Counted from the stretch's first letter, positions 16,350 to 25,227 are shown. The stretch: 37,190 bases of DNA from an uncultured Ruminococcus sp. (GCA_902785425.1 CACZYP010000017.1:1-37190), one strand, 5' to 3'. The notes: generated by a model not told the origin, from the letters alone. Numbers and translations: made by a program.

Positions 16350-16862
16350 ATGGCAGAAAAAACTGTTCAACCTTTCCGTGAAACCGACGAGCAGAAGCAG
16401 GCGCTTTCGCAGATCATAGAGCGGAACAAGGTTCAGCCGGGAGCACTGCTTCCGATCCTTCATGAGGCACAGGAAGTATACGGCTATCTTCCGATCGAGG
16501 TGCAGCAGAGAGTTGCCGACGGTCTCGGAATCTCGCTTTCAGAGGTTTACGGCGTTGCAACGTTCTACTCACGTTTCAGCCTTACTCCCAAGGGCAAGCA
16601 CAGAATCAGTGTCTGTCTTGGTACTGCGTGCTATGTTAAGGGCGCAGACAAAATTCTGGCAGAAGTTGAAAAGAAGCTCGGCATCAAGAGCGGAGAGTGC
16701 ACAGACGACGGATTGTTCTCAATTGATTCGTGCCGCTGTGTAGGCGCTTGCGGTCTCGCACCGGTTATGATGATCGACGAGGAAGTTTACGGTAAGCTTA
16801 CACCGGCTATGGTAGACAAGATCCTCGACAAGTACATCAAAGAGGAAGGAGAGAGCAAGTAA
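16350..16862 (+). CDS. hydC: NAD-linked [FeFe]-hydrogenase subunit, NuoE-like
   Basis: 170 residues. Thioredoxin-like [2Fe-2S] protein homologous to NuoE, HydC of Thermotoga and HndA of Desulfovibrio. Ligands appear as C-x4-C in CLGTAC (about 89 and 94) and C-x3-C in CVGAC. The N-terminal helical part (ILHEAQEVYGYLPIEVQQRVA, GVATFYSRF) is typical. It passes electrons within the NADH module. Translation starts behind GGAGGT. It is first in the operon, two bases before the NuoF-like gene. The name follows the Thermotoga scheme; hndA is the Desulfovibrio equivalent. Confidence 0.93.
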   Translation: MAEKTVQPFRETDEQKQALSQIIERNKVQPGALLPILHEAQEVYGYLPIEVQQRVADGLGISLSEVYGVATFYSRFSLTPKGKHRISVCLGTACYVKGADKILAEVEKKLGIKSGECTDDGLFSIDSCRCVGACGLAPVMMIDEEVYGKLTPAMVDKILDKYIKEEGESK

Positions 16863-16864
16863 TC

Positions 16865-18757
16865 ATGACAATTGAAGAACTCAATAAGATAAAAGCAGAT
16901 CACCAGCAGCTCGTTATGGTCAGAAAGGTCATCAAGGAGCAGGGCGAAGAGCTTGCAAAGCAGACAGGCTACCGTAAGCAGGTACTCGTTTGCGGCGGTA
17001 CAGGCTGTACATCTTCCGGCAGTAAGAAGGTTCTTGCAGCTCTGGAGGAATCACTTAAAGAAAACGGCATCGAGAATGAGATCCTTGTTGTAAGAACAGG
17101 CTGCTTCGGCCTTTGCTCACTCGGTCCGATCATGATCGTTTACCCCGAGGGTTCGTTCTATTCACAGGCTACTCCCGAGGGCGTTAAGAGAATCGTAAAA
17201 GAGCATCTCGTAGAAGGCAACGTCGTTAAGGATCTTCTCTATCAGGAGACAGTTCATGCCGACGGTTCTATTCTTGCGCTTTCCGAGACTCCTTTCTATA
17301 AGAACCAGCTCAGAATTGCTCTGAGAAACTGCGGCGTTATCGACCCCGAGAACATCGAGGAGTACATCGCAGTTGACGGTTATCAGGCACTTGCAAAGGC
17401 ACTCACAACAATGACTCCGGACGACGTTATCAAGGAAGTTCTTGATTCCGGTCTTCGTGGCCGTGGCGGCGGCGGATTCCCCACAGGCAGAAAGTGGATG
17501 TTCGCTAAGGCTTCGCAGGGCGACGTAAAGTACGTTGCATGTAACGCCGACGAGGGCGACCCGGGTGCATTCATGGATCGTTCCATTCTTGAGGGCGACC
17601 CGCAGTGCATCATCGAGGCTATGGCTATCGCAGGCTACGCTATCGGCGCTAATCATGGTTTCGTTTACGTAAGAGCAGAGTACCCGATCGCAGTTGAAAG
17701 ACTCAGAATCGCTATCGATCAGGCAAGAGAAAGAGGTTTCCTCGGCAAGAACATCTTCGGTTCGGGCTTTGACTTCGATATGGAGATCCGTCTCGGCGCC
17801 GGCGCATTCGTATGCGGCGAGGAGACAGCTCTTATGACATCTATCGAGGGTAATCGAGGCGAGCCTCGTCCGAGACCTCCGTTCCCGGCAGTTAAGGGTC
17901 TGTTCGGCAAGCCGACAGTTCTTAACAACGTTGAGACATACGCTAACATCGCTCAGATCATCCTCAACGGCAGCGGCTGGTACGCTTCGATGGGTACAGA
18001 GACATCCAAGGGTACAAAGGTATTCGCACTCGGCGGCAAGATCAACAACGTAGGTCTTGTTGAGGTTCCGATGGGTACAACACTTCGCACGATCATCGAA
18101 GAGATCGGCGGCGGCGTTCCCAACGGCAAGAAGTTCAAGGCAGCTCAGACGGGCGGTCCTTCCGGCGGATGCATCCCTGCTGAATATATCGACACTCCGA
18201 TCGACTATGACAGCCTTATCGCCATCGGTTCCATGATGGGTTCGGGCGGAATGATCATTCTCGATGAAGATACATGTATGGTAGATATCGCTAAGTTCTA
18301 CCTTGAGTTTACCGTTGACGAGAGCTGCGGTAAATGTACACCGTGCCGTATCGGTACAAGAAAGCTCCTCCAGTATCTTGAAAAGATCACTGAAGGCAAG
18401 GGCGAACCGAAGGATCTCCAGGAGATCGAAGACCTCGCAACACACATGCAGAAGTCTTCTCTGTGCGCACTCGGCCAGACAGCTCCGAACCCGATCCTTT
18501 CCACAATGAAGTTCTTCAAGGACGAGTATATCGCTCACATTGAGGACAAGACCTGCCCCGCAGGCGTTTGTAAGTCGCTCATCAAGTATGAAATCGTTCC
18601 CGACAAGTGCAAAGGCTGTACCCTCTGTGCTCGCAACTGCCCCGTTGGCGCTATCTCGGGCACTGTTAAGAATCCTCATGTTATCGATTCCGACAAGTGC
18701 ATCAAGTGTGGCGTCTGCATGAGCAATTGTAAGTTCGGCGCAATCGTAACGAAATAA
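16865..18757 (+). CDS. hydB: NAD-linked [FeFe]-hydrogenase subunit, NuoF-like (FMN, NAD(P) and Fe-S)
   Basis: 630 residues with four parts. Residues about 35-120 are a thioredoxin-like [2Fe-2S] domain (CGGTGCTSSG, then TGCFGLCSLG). The FMN/NADH core follows, with GLRGRGGGGFPTGRKW near 195-210 and CNADEGDPGAFMDR. Then a [4Fe-4S] site ESCGKCTPCRIGTRKLL with a later cysteine in SLCALGQTAPNP, and finally a two-cluster ferredoxin domain (CKGCTLCARNCPVGA and CIKCGVCMSNCKFGA). The N-terminal fusion covers the role of the separate HndB. This is the site where NAD(H) or NADP(H) meets the iron-sulfur chain; it may take part in flavin- or ferredoxin-linked bifurcation, as in Thermotoga HydABC, which is inference. 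Confidence 0.95.
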   Translation: MTIEELNKIKADHQQLVMVRKVIKEQGEELAKQTGYRKQVLVCGGTGCTSSGSKKVLAALEESLKENGIENEILVVRTGCFGLCSLGPIMIVYPEGSFYSQATPEGVKRIVKEHLVEGNVVKDLLYQETVHADGSILALSETPFYKNQLRIALRNCGVIDPENIEEYIAVDGYQALAKALTTMTPDDVIKEVLDSGLRGRGGGGFPTGRKWMFAKASQGDVKYVACNADEGDPGAFMDRSILEGDPQCIIEAMAIAGYAIGANHGFVYVRAEYPIAVERLRIAIDQARERGFLGKNIFGSGFDFDMEIRLGAGAFVCGEETALMTSIEGNRGEPRPRPPFPAVKGLFGKPTVLNNVETYANIAQIILNGSGWYASMGTETSKGTKVFALGGKINNVGLVEVPMGTTLRTIIEEIGGGVPNGKKFKAAQTGGPSGGCIPAEYIDTPIDYDSLIAIGSMMGSGGMIILDEDTCMVDIAKFYLEFTVDESCGKCTPCRIGTRKLLQYLEKITEGKGEPKDLQEIEDLATHMQKSSLCALGQTAPNPILSTMKFFKDEYIAHIEDKTCPAGVCKSLIKYEIVPDKCKGCTLCARNCPVGAISGTVKNPHVIDSDKCIKCGVCMSNCKFGAIVTK

Positions 18758-18769
18758 GGAGGGCATAGC

Positions 18770-20530
18770 ATGGAAACTGTACATCTTAAGATAAACAACA
18801 TCCCTGTTGAAGTGCCGAAGGGTTACACGATCCTTCAGGCTGCTAAGCAGGCTAATATTGAGATACCTACACTGTGCTATCTCAAGGATATCAACTGCAT
18901 CGGCGCTTGCCGTGTATGTATGGTAGAAGCAAAAATGAACGGCAGACCGATGAGAGGACTTCTCGCAGCCTGCGTATATCCTGCCGAGGAGGGTCTTGAG
19001 GTATTCACAAACACTCCCGCAGTTATCAAGTCCAGAAAGACAACTCTTGAGCTTCTTCTTGCTAACCACAACAAGAAGTGCCTCTCCTGCGAAAAGAGCA
19101 CAACATGTGAGCTCCAGCGTCTTGCAAGAGAGTACGGCTGCGATGAAGAGCACTTCAAGAGCGAAGAGCCGAGATACGAGATCGACGATGTTTCGCCGTA
19201 TATCGTTCGTGACAACAACAAGTGTATCCAGTGTATGCGCTGCGTTGCTGTATGTAAGAACGTTCAGACAGTATCGACAATCGGTGCTATCCAGAGAGGC
19301 TTCAACGCTCACGTCGGCAGTGCGTTCGATAAGAGCCTTGCAGACGCTCCCTGCGTTGGCTGCGGTCAGTGCGTAGTTAACTGCCCCGTTGGCGCACTCA
19401 AAGAGAAGAGCCAGGAAGACAAGGTATGGGACGCAATCGCAGATCCCGAGAAGAAGGTAATTTTCTACACAGCTCCTTCCATCAAGGCTACACTCGGCGA
19501 AGCATTCAACATGCCTATCGGCACAAATGTTGAGGGCAAGATGGCAGCAGCTATCCGCCGTCTCGGTGAAGATGTAACAATCTTCAACATGGACTTCACA
19601 GCCGATCTTACGATCATTGAAGAGGCTAACGAGCTTGTTCAGAGGATCACAACAGGCGGCACGCTCCCGATGTTCACATCCTGCTGCCCCGGTTGGGTCA
19701 AGTTCCTTGAGCATTACTATCCGGAGTTCACACCGAACCTTTCCACATGCAAATCGCCGCAGGCTATGTTCGGTGCAGTTCTCAAGAGCTACTATGCTAA
19801 GAAGAACAACCTCGATCCCGAGAACATCTTCGTTGTCAGCGTAATTCCCTGCACAGCAAAGAAGTTTGAGGTAACACGTCCGCAGCTCCGCTCCGAGGAA
19901 GCTTACGACGATGTAGACGTTGCACTCACAACAAGAGAGCTTGCAAGAATGATCAAGCGTGCAGGTCTTGACTTCACAACTCTCCCCGAAGAGGATTACG
20001 ATGCTCCGTTCAATAAAGCAACGGGCGGCGGTGCGATCTTCGGCGCAACAGGCGGCGTTCTCGAAGCAGCTCTTCGTACAGCTGCTCATACTCTCGACGG
20101 CGACTTTAAGAAGGTCGATTTTGAAGAGGTAAGAGGTCCCGAGCCGATCAGAACTGTTACTTATGAAGTAGCAGGCGTTAAGATCACGGTAGCAGTTGCT
20201 TCCGGTCTCGGCAACGCAAGAAAGATCCTTGAGATGATCAAGGCAGGCGAGCTTGACTGCCAGATGGTAGAGATCATGGCTTGCCCCGGCGGCTGCATCA
20301 ACGGCGGCGGTCAGCCCATCCCGACAGACTACGTTCTCAACAACGTTGACTACAAGGCTATCCGCTCCAAGGCTCTCTATGACTACGATAAGAACTCCGA
20401 GCTCAGAAGCAGCCATGAAAGCCCTGTTATCAAGATGATCTACGACGAGTTCCTCGAAGAGGCAGGCTCGCACGTATCTCACAAGTATCTCCACACTTCC
20501 TACATCGAGCGTGGACACGAGTATAAATAA
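18770..20530 (+). CDS. hydA: [FeFe]-hydrogenase catalytic subunit (M3 type)
   Basis: 586 residues. N-terminal [2Fe-2S] domain (C36, C47, C50, C68), the histidine-ligated cluster region HNKKCLSC with later cysteine, and two [4Fe-4S] clusters (CIQCMRCVAVC, CVGCGQCVVNCPVGA). The H-cluster domain has TSCCPGW at 303-309, including the proton-transfer cysteine C306, IPCTAKKFE from 359, and the third motif with CPGGC (C505, C509) and GGG. In well-studied enzymes the second motif begins MPC; here the methionine is isoleucine. Reduces protons with electrons from NADH/ferredoxin through HydB and HydC. It follows hydB by 12 bp with GGAGGG upstream of the ATG. Confidence 0.96.
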   Translation: METVHLKINNIPVEVPKGYTILQAAKQANIEIPTLCYLKDINCIGACRVCMVEAKMNGRPMRGLLAACVYPAEEGLEVFTNTPAVIKSRKTTLELLLANHNKKCLSCEKSTTCELQRLAREYGCDEEHFKSEEPRYEIDDVSPYIVRDNNKCIQCMRCVAVCKNVQTVSTIGAIQRGFNAHVGSAFDKSLADAPCVGCGQCVVNCPVGALKEKSQEDKVWDAIADPEKKVIFYTAPSIKATLGEAFNMPIGTNVEGKMAAAIRRLGEDVTIFNMDFTADLTIIEEANELVQRITTGGTLPMFTSCCPGWVKFLEHYYPEFTPNLSTCKSPQAMFGAVLKSYYAKKNNLDPENIFVVSVIPCTAKKFEVTRPQLRSEEAYDDVDVALTTRELARMIKRAGLDFTTLPEEDYDAPFNKATGGGAIFGATGGVLEAALRTAAHTLDGDFKKVDFEEVRGPEPIRTVTYEVAGVKITVAVASGLGNARKILEMIKAGELDCQMVEIMACPGGCINGGGQPIPTDYVLNNVDYKAIRSKALYDYDKNSELRSSHESPVIKMIYDEFLEEAGSHVSHKYLHTSYIERGHEYK

Positions 20531-20658
20531 TCTTATAAATCTATAAACTGTACCTTGTCTCCGTCCAGGCGGCGGAGACGAGGGATCAACATATTTTTTG
20601 TATTCTGACGCAAAAGGACCTCTGATGTGAAAGAGCAAATGCAGAAATAGACTTTTTG

Positions 20659-20690
20659 TGCTGCGCTCTTTTTGGGCGCAGCATTTTTAT
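20659..20690 (+). terminator. Terminator-like hairpin between hydA and the maturation genes
   Basis: Stem TGCTGCGC/GCGCAGCA (20659-20666 with 20676-20683), nine-base loop, then TTTTTATTTT. It lies within the 179-bp gap after hydA. A second inverted repeat GTCTCCG/CGGAGAC is at about 20558-20580 without a T-run. Some read-through is needed unless the downstream genes have their own promoter, which I could not identify. Confidence 0.75.
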
Positions 20691-20709
20691 TTTAAAGGAG
20701 TATAACGAT

Positions 20710-20955
20710 ATGGAAACAAGAGTTGCTATAATCGGAATTATCGTGGAAAATACCGATTCCGTTGATAAGCTCAATGATCTTCTTCATGAGTACGGTCAGT
20801 TCATAATCGGCAGAATGGGTCTTCCTTATGACAAGAAGAAGGTAAACATCATCAGCGTATGTCTCGACGCTCCGCTCGATACGATCAACCAGCTTTCCGG
20901 CAAGCTCGGAATGATCGACGGCGTAAGCGCAAAGGCAGTATTCTCGAAGGTCTGA
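20710..20955 (+). CDS. TM1266-type iron-only hydrogenase system regulator
   Basis: 81 residues from the ATG at 20710, with AAGGAG ten bases before it; an upstream in-frame ATG at 20656 sits in the terminator and is not used. Small ACT-like/NikR-C-like ferredoxin-fold protein of the TM1266 family (ETRVAIIGIIVE, FIIGRMGLPY, IISVCLDAPLDTINQLSGKLG). The family sits next to hydEFG in many anaerobes and is thought to regulate hydrogenase expression or maturation; no mechanism is established. It is followed by hydE after one base. Confidence 0.88.
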   Translation: METRVAIIGIIVENTDSVDKLNDLLHEYGQFIIGRMGLPYDKKKVNIISVCLDAPLDTINQLSGKLGMIDGVSAKAVFSKV

Positions 20956-20956
20956 T

Positions 20957-22000
20957 ATGAAAGCGTTAATAGACAAGCTCTATTCAACGTCCTCGCTTAC
21001 AAAAGAAGAATACACTAAGCTTATACAGCACCACAGCGGGAGCGACGCCGAGTATCTTTACTCTCTTGCGGTAAAGCGCAGAAAAGAGTATTACGGTACA
21101 GATGTGTATATAAGAGGGCTGATCGAGTTTACGAATTACTGCAAAAACGACTGCCTTTACTGCGGTATCAGACGTTCCAATAAAAACACGGAGCGCTACC
21201 GCCTTGATAAAGACGATATACTTGCCTGCTGCGAACAGGGCTACGGTCTTGGCTTTCGCACGTTCGTACTGCAAGGGGGAGAAGATCCGTACTTTACCGA
21301 CGAGCGCATATGCGATATCGTATCGTCTATTAAGAGCAGTTATCCCGACTGCGCCGTTACGCTGTCGATAGGTGAAAAGGAACATGCAAGCTACAAGGCG
21401 TTTTTTGACGCAGGCGCCGACCGCTATCTTCTGCGCCACGAAACAGCCGACAACAATCACTACAGAAAGCTTCACCCGAGTGAGATGTCGCCCGAACACA
21501 GGAAACAGTGCTTGTACGACCTTAAAGCTATAGGCTATCAGGTGGGCTGCGGATTTATGGTAGGTTCTCCGTATCAGACAGCTGAAAACCTTGCCGATGA
21601 TATGATGTTCCTGAAAGAGTTCCGTCCGCATATGGTCGGGATAGGGCCGTTTATATCGCAGCACGATACGCCGTTTTCCGATTTTGAAAGCGGAACGCTC
21701 GATCAGACGCTTTTTATGCTCGGACTTATAAGGCTTACGCTGCCTTATGTTCTGCTGCCGTCCACAACGGCGCTCGGAACGATACATCCGCTCGGCAGAG
21801 AAAAGGGAGTTCTTGCAGGTGCAAATGTAGTGATGCCGAATCTTTCGCCTGTGAGTGTGAGAAAGAAGTATCTGCTGTATGACAACAAGATATGCACAGG
21901 AGACGAGGCGGCGGAGTGTAAAAACTGTCTTCAAATGAGAATGAGATCAATAGGGTACGATGTAGTCTCTTCAAGAGGCGACTGTGCCGGTATAAAATAA
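20957..22000 (+). CDS. hydE: [FeFe]-hydrogenase H-cluster maturase, radical SAM
   Basis: 347 residues. Radical SAM protein with the cluster motif CKNDCLYC (C-x3-C-x2-C) near residue 60, preceded by GLIEFTNY. It helps build the dithiomethylamine bridge of the H-cluster. GGEDPYFTD and later IGPFISQHDTPF are typical of HydE. It is coupled to its neighbours (one base from the TM1266-type gene, three bases from hydG). Confidence 0.94.
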   Translation: MKALIDKLYSTSSLTKEEYTKLIQHHSGSDAEYLYSLAVKRRKEYYGTDVYIRGLIEFTNYCKNDCLYCGIRRSNKNTERYRLDKDDILACCEQGYGLGFRTFVLQGGEDPYFTDERICDIVSSIKSSYPDCAVTLSIGEKEHASYKAFFDAGADRYLLRHETADNNHYRKLHPSEMSPEHRKQCLYDLKAIGYQVGCGFMVGSPYQTAENLADDMMFLKEFRPHMVGIGPFISQHDTPFSDFESGTLDQTLFMLGLIRLTLPYVLLPSTTALGTIHPLGREKGVLAGANVVMPNLSPVSVRKKYLLYDNKICTGDEAAECKNCLQMRMRSIGYDVVSSRGDCAGIK

Positions 22001-22003
22001 GGA

Positions 22004-23440
22004 GTGACTGAAATGGGATTCAAATATGATCCGAAATCATCAATTGCAGATGAATTTATCAATGACGAGGAGATCAAGGCATGTCTTGAATACTCCGAAA
22101 AGAACAAGAACAATGTCGAGCTTATCGATCAGATCCTTGAAAAAGCAAGAAAGGGCAAGGGTCTTACCCATAAAGAGGCTATCGTTCTTCTTGACTGCGA
22201 TATCGAAGAGAAGAATCAGGAGATTTACGCTCTTGCAGAGAAGATCAAGAAGGATTACTACGGCAACCGTATCGTTATGTTTGCGCCGCTCTATCTTTCC
22301 AACTACTGTGTAAACGGCTGCCTCTACTGCCCGTACCACGCTAAGAACAAGCATATCCGCCGTGTGAAGCTCACACAGGATCAGATCAGACAGGAAGTTA
22401 TCGCACTGCAGGATATGGGCCATAAGAGACTTGCTATCGAAGCAGGCGAGGATCCCGTTAACAACCCGATCGAGTATATCCTCGAAAGCATCAAGACGAT
22501 CTACAGCATCAAGCACAAGAACGGTGCTATCCGCCGTGTTAACGTTAATATTGCCGCTACAACTCACGAGAACTACAAGAAGCTCAAGGACGCAGGTATC
22601 GGCACATATATCCTCTTCCAGGAGACTTACAACAAGGAGTCTTACGAAAAGCTTCATCCGACAGGACCGAAGCACAACTACAACTACCACACCGAGGCTA
22701 TGGACAGAGCTATGGAAGCAGGCATCGACGATGTAGGCTGCGGCGTACTGTTCGGTCTGGAGCTTTACAGATACGAGTTTGTCGGCATTCTCATGCACGC
22801 AGAGCATCTTGAAGCTAAGTTCGGCGTAGGCCCTCATACGATCAGTGTTCCCCGTGTAAGAAAGGCAGACGATATTGACCCCGATGTATTCGATAACGGT
22901 ATCTCCGACGAGACATTTGCAAAGATCGTAGCCTGCATCAGAATAGCTGTTCCGTACACAGGAATGATCGTGTCTACCCGTGAGTCTCAGAAGAGCAGAG
23001 AGAGAGTTCTCCACCTCGGCGTTTCGCAGATCAGCGGCGGTTCAAAGACGAGCGTAGGCGGCTATGCAGAGCCGGAAGCAAAAGAGGACGATTCCTCGCA
23101 GTTTGACGTAAGCGACACAAGAACGCTCGACGAAGTAGTTAAGTGGCTCATGGAGCTTGGCTATATCCCGAGCTTCTGTACTGCATGCTACCGGGAGGGC
23201 AGAACGGGCGACCGTTTCATGTCGCTTTGCAAAGCAGGTCAGATCCAGAACTGCTGCCACCCGAATGCACTCATGACGCTCAAAGAGTATCTTGAAGACT
23301 ACGCTTCACCCGAAACAAGAAAGATCGGCGAAGAGCTTATCATCAAAGAGCTTGACAACATTCCTAAGGAAAAGGTTCGTGAAAAGACGAAGGAATACCT
23401 CACGGGAATACACGCAGGAGAGAGAGACTTCCGCTTCTGA
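22004..23440 (+). CDS. hydG: [FeFe]-hydrogenase H-cluster maturase, tyrosine lyase
   Basis: 478 residues. Radical SAM enzyme that cleaves tyrosine to provide CO and cyanide for the H-cluster. The N-terminal cluster motif is CVNGCLYC, followed by PYHAKNK. The C-terminal auxiliary cluster motif is CTAC plus a later cysteine about 22 residues on (QNCCHP), which separates HydG from thiazole synthase ThiH. Usual length. The gene ends directly at an intergenic repeat that splits it from hydF. Confidence 0.96.
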   Translation: MTEMGFKYDPKSSIADEFINDEEIKACLEYSEKNKNNVELIDQILEKARKGKGLTHKEAIVLLDCDIEEKNQEIYALAEKIKKDYYGNRIVMFAPLYLSNYCVNGCLYCPYHAKNKHIRRVKLTQDQIRQEVIALQDMGHKRLAIEAGEDPVNNPIEYILESIKTIYSIKHKNGAIRRVNVNIAATTHENYKKLKDAGIGTYILFQETYNKESYEKLHPTGPKHNYNYHTEAMDRAMEAGIDDVGCGVLFGLELYRYEFVGILMHAEHLEAKFGVGPHTISVPRVRKADDIDPDVFDNGISDETFAKIVACIRIAVPYTGMIVSTRESQKSRERVLHLGVSQISGGSKTSVGGYAEPEAKEDDSSQFDVSDTRTLDEVVKWLMELGYIPSFCTACYREGRTGDRFMSLCKAGQIQNCCHPNALMTLKEYLEDYASPETRKIGEELIIKELDNIPKEKVREKTKEYLTGIHAGERDFRF

Positions 23441-23610
23441 TTAATAATGGACAATTGACAATGGACAATTGACAATTGCGGAACTCGGCTTCGCCGAGTT
23501 GGATTTGTATTAGCTTTCATCACACTTTATAAGTCTGAATATACAAATATAAAACAGGAGCGACAGCGACTCCGCAATTATCCATTCTCAATTATCAATT
23601 GTCAATTAAC
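23441..23610. repeat. Hairpin-capped intergenic repeat, copy 3 (inverted)
   Basis: Fills almost all of the hydG-hydF gap. Relative to the other copies it is reversed: AACTCGGC-TTC-GCCGAGTT (about 23482-23501) comes first and the GGAGCGACAGCGACTCC hairpin last (about 23561-23577), with TTGACAA/TTGTCAA motifs outside both. The interior is shorter than in copies 1 and 2. A TTGTAT-17 bp-TATAAG pair inside could act as a promoter for hydF; this is weak. Confidence 0.78.
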
Positions 23611-23650
23611 ATAGGCTGTTCTTTAAATAGAGCAGGAAAGGACGATCACC

Positions 23651-24847
23651 ATGAGTTTAAACAGCGTTCCCGCTGCGGAGCGGGTCCATATAGGCTTTTT
23701 CGGAAAGCGCAACGCAGGCAAATCAAGCCTCGTTAACGCCGTTACCGGTCAGTCTCTTGCTATCGTTTCCGATGTTGCCGGTACAACTACCGACCCCGTT
23801 ACAAAGACAATGGAGCTTCTGCCTATCGGGCCTGTTGTAATTATCGACACCCCCGGCATCGACGATGAGGGCGAGCTTGGAAAGCTTCGTGTTGAAAAAA
23901 GCTATCAGGCTCTTGCAAAAACCGATATTGCGATCATCGCAGCCGACGGTGTTTCCGGAGTCACAGAGCAGGAAACGGCGCTTATAAAAAAGATCAATGA
24001 GAAGAATATCCCGTATATCCTGGTCTATACTAAGGCTGATATCGCAAAGCATGACACCGAAAACGATAACGAGATCGCTGTCAGCAGCAAAACGGGGGAG
24101 GGCATCAACGAGCTTAAAGAGCTTATCGGAAAATTTGCCGAGAATTTCGGCAATGAGAAGAAGATCATCTCCGACAAGCTTACTCCCGGAGATTTCGTTG
24201 TGCTCGTTATCCCCGTTGACAAAGCAGCCCCGAAGGGCAGGCTTATCCTGCCGCAGCAGCAGACGATCAGAGATATTCTCGACGCTCACTGCATGTGCGC
24301 AGTAACACAGGACGACAGACTTCCCGAAACGCTTGCAGCTCTCAACGTGAAGCCGAAATATGTTATAACGGACAGTCAGGTTTTCGGTAAGGTGAGTAAA
24401 ATGCTGCCCGAAGATATTTCGCTTACGTCGTTCTCGATATTGTTTGCAAATTACAAGGGCAATCTCCGCCTTTGTGTTGAGGGCGTAACGGCGCTCGATA
24501 AGCTCTCCGACGGAGACAAAGTTCTCATATCGGAAGGCTGCACGCACCATCGTCAGTGCGGCGATATAGGCACGGTAAAGCTGCCGGCTCTTATCAAGAA
24601 GTACACGGGCGTTGCCCCGGAGTTTTCATGGACTTCCGGCACGGAGTTCAAAGAAGACCTTACGAAATACAAGCTTGTTATCCACTGCGGAGGCTGTATG
24701 CTCAATGAAGCGGAAATGCAGTCTCGTCTTGCAAGCGCACAGCGGCAGGGTGTGCCGATCACGAATTACGGCACGGCTATCGCATATATGAACGGCATAC
24801 TGAAAAGAAGCCTGTCGCCGTTCCCGGAGATACAGGAATTGCTTTAA
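23651..24847 (+). CDS. hydF: [FeFe]-hydrogenase maturation GTPase/scaffold
   Basis: 398 residues. N-terminal GTPase domain with P-loop GKRNAGKSS, the switch region GTTTDPV, DTPGIDD and the TKAD base motif. The C-terminal [4Fe-4S] scaffold has CTHHRQC and the HCGGCM motif, the C-x-H...H-C-x2-C set of HydF. It assembles the diiron subcluster made by HydE and HydG and loads it into apo-HydA. GGAAAGGA precedes the ATG. The maturase set HydEFG is therefore complete in this window. Confidence 0.95.
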   Translation: MSLNSVPAAERVHIGFFGKRNAGKSSLVNAVTGQSLAIVSDVAGTTTDPVTKTMELLPIGPVVIIDTPGIDDEGELGKLRVEKSYQALAKTDIAIIAADGVSGVTEQETALIKKINEKNIPYILVYTKADIAKHDTENDNEIAVSSKTGEGINELKELIGKFAENFGNEKKIISDKLTPGDFVVLVIPVDKAAPKGRLILPQQQTIRDILDAHCMCAVTQDDRLPETLAALNVKPKYVITDSQVFGKVSKMLPEDISLTSFSILFANYKGNLRLCVEGVTALDKLSDGDKVLISEGCTHHRQCGDIGTVKLPALIKKYTGVAPEFSWTSGTEFKEDLTKYKLVIHCGGCMLNEAEMQSRLASAQRQGVPITNYGTAIAYMNGILKRSLSPFPEIQELL

Positions 24848-24875
24848 TAAACGCACAGCCAAAAGTTTTTTGCGC

Positions 24876-25075
24876 AGCTTTTTTTCAAAAAAGCTGCCGA
24901 GGGTGTGGGGCGAGCAGCCCCACAAAAAAAGCTGTAAATAAATTAAGAAGCGATTCGCAGCAATAAAATAAGCTTGCGAAGCACCAAAACGTAACCGTCG
25001 TTACGAATAAAGCAGGCACGAGGCGCAGCCAATGTGCCGGACGGTAACGCTCACTGCGTTCGCTCAGTGAATAGT
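24876..25075. other. Palindrome-rich non-coding stretch downstream of hydF
   Basis: The gap 24848-25268 has no gene. It contains GCAGCTTTTTT/AAAAAAGCTGC (24876-24899), GTGGGGC-GAGCA-GCCCCAC followed by seven As, CGTAAC-CGTC-GTTACG, GGCAC/GTGCC and CACTG/CAGTG, then the hydF terminator and the bioY promoter. The first two behave as terminators when read from the minus strand. It looks like an assembly of small intergenic repeats. Confidence 0.55.
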
Positions 25076-25157
25076 GAAGAGTTTAGTTTTTTGCTCCTGT
25101 TTTTCTTTATCTGTGTAAAACTTTACGATATGCTCTTTTTTCTTTTTCAACAAACTT

Positions 25158-25185
25158 CTCCGCTCGTAATGAGCGGAGTTTTTTT
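25158..25185 (+). terminator. Terminator upstream of bioY
   Basis: Stem CTCCGCTC/GAGCGGAG with loop GTAAT, followed by seven Ts. It ends the hydF transcript or insulates bioY. Confidence 0.9.
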
Positions 25186-25192
25186 ACCGGAA

Positions 25193-25227
25193 TTGTAAAC
25201 TTGATATTGACAAAAGCAGGTTTACAA
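25193..25227 (+). promoter_or_regulatory. BirA-type biotin operator
   Basis: Inverted repeat TTGTAAACT and GGTTTACAA separated by 17 bp, a near-perfect match to the TTGTAAACC/GGTTTACAA operator of the biotin repressor-ligase. It spans the -35 box and spacer of the bioY promoter, so biotinoyl-AMP-bound BirA should block transcription. Confidence 0.88.

Noticed and set aside
17162-20638. A 1,158-codon open frame on the minus strand opposite hydB/hydA
   Set aside because: It is antisense to two unmistakable iron-sulfur proteins. The product is cysteine-rich low-complexity with no family resemblance, caused by codon bias on the other strand.
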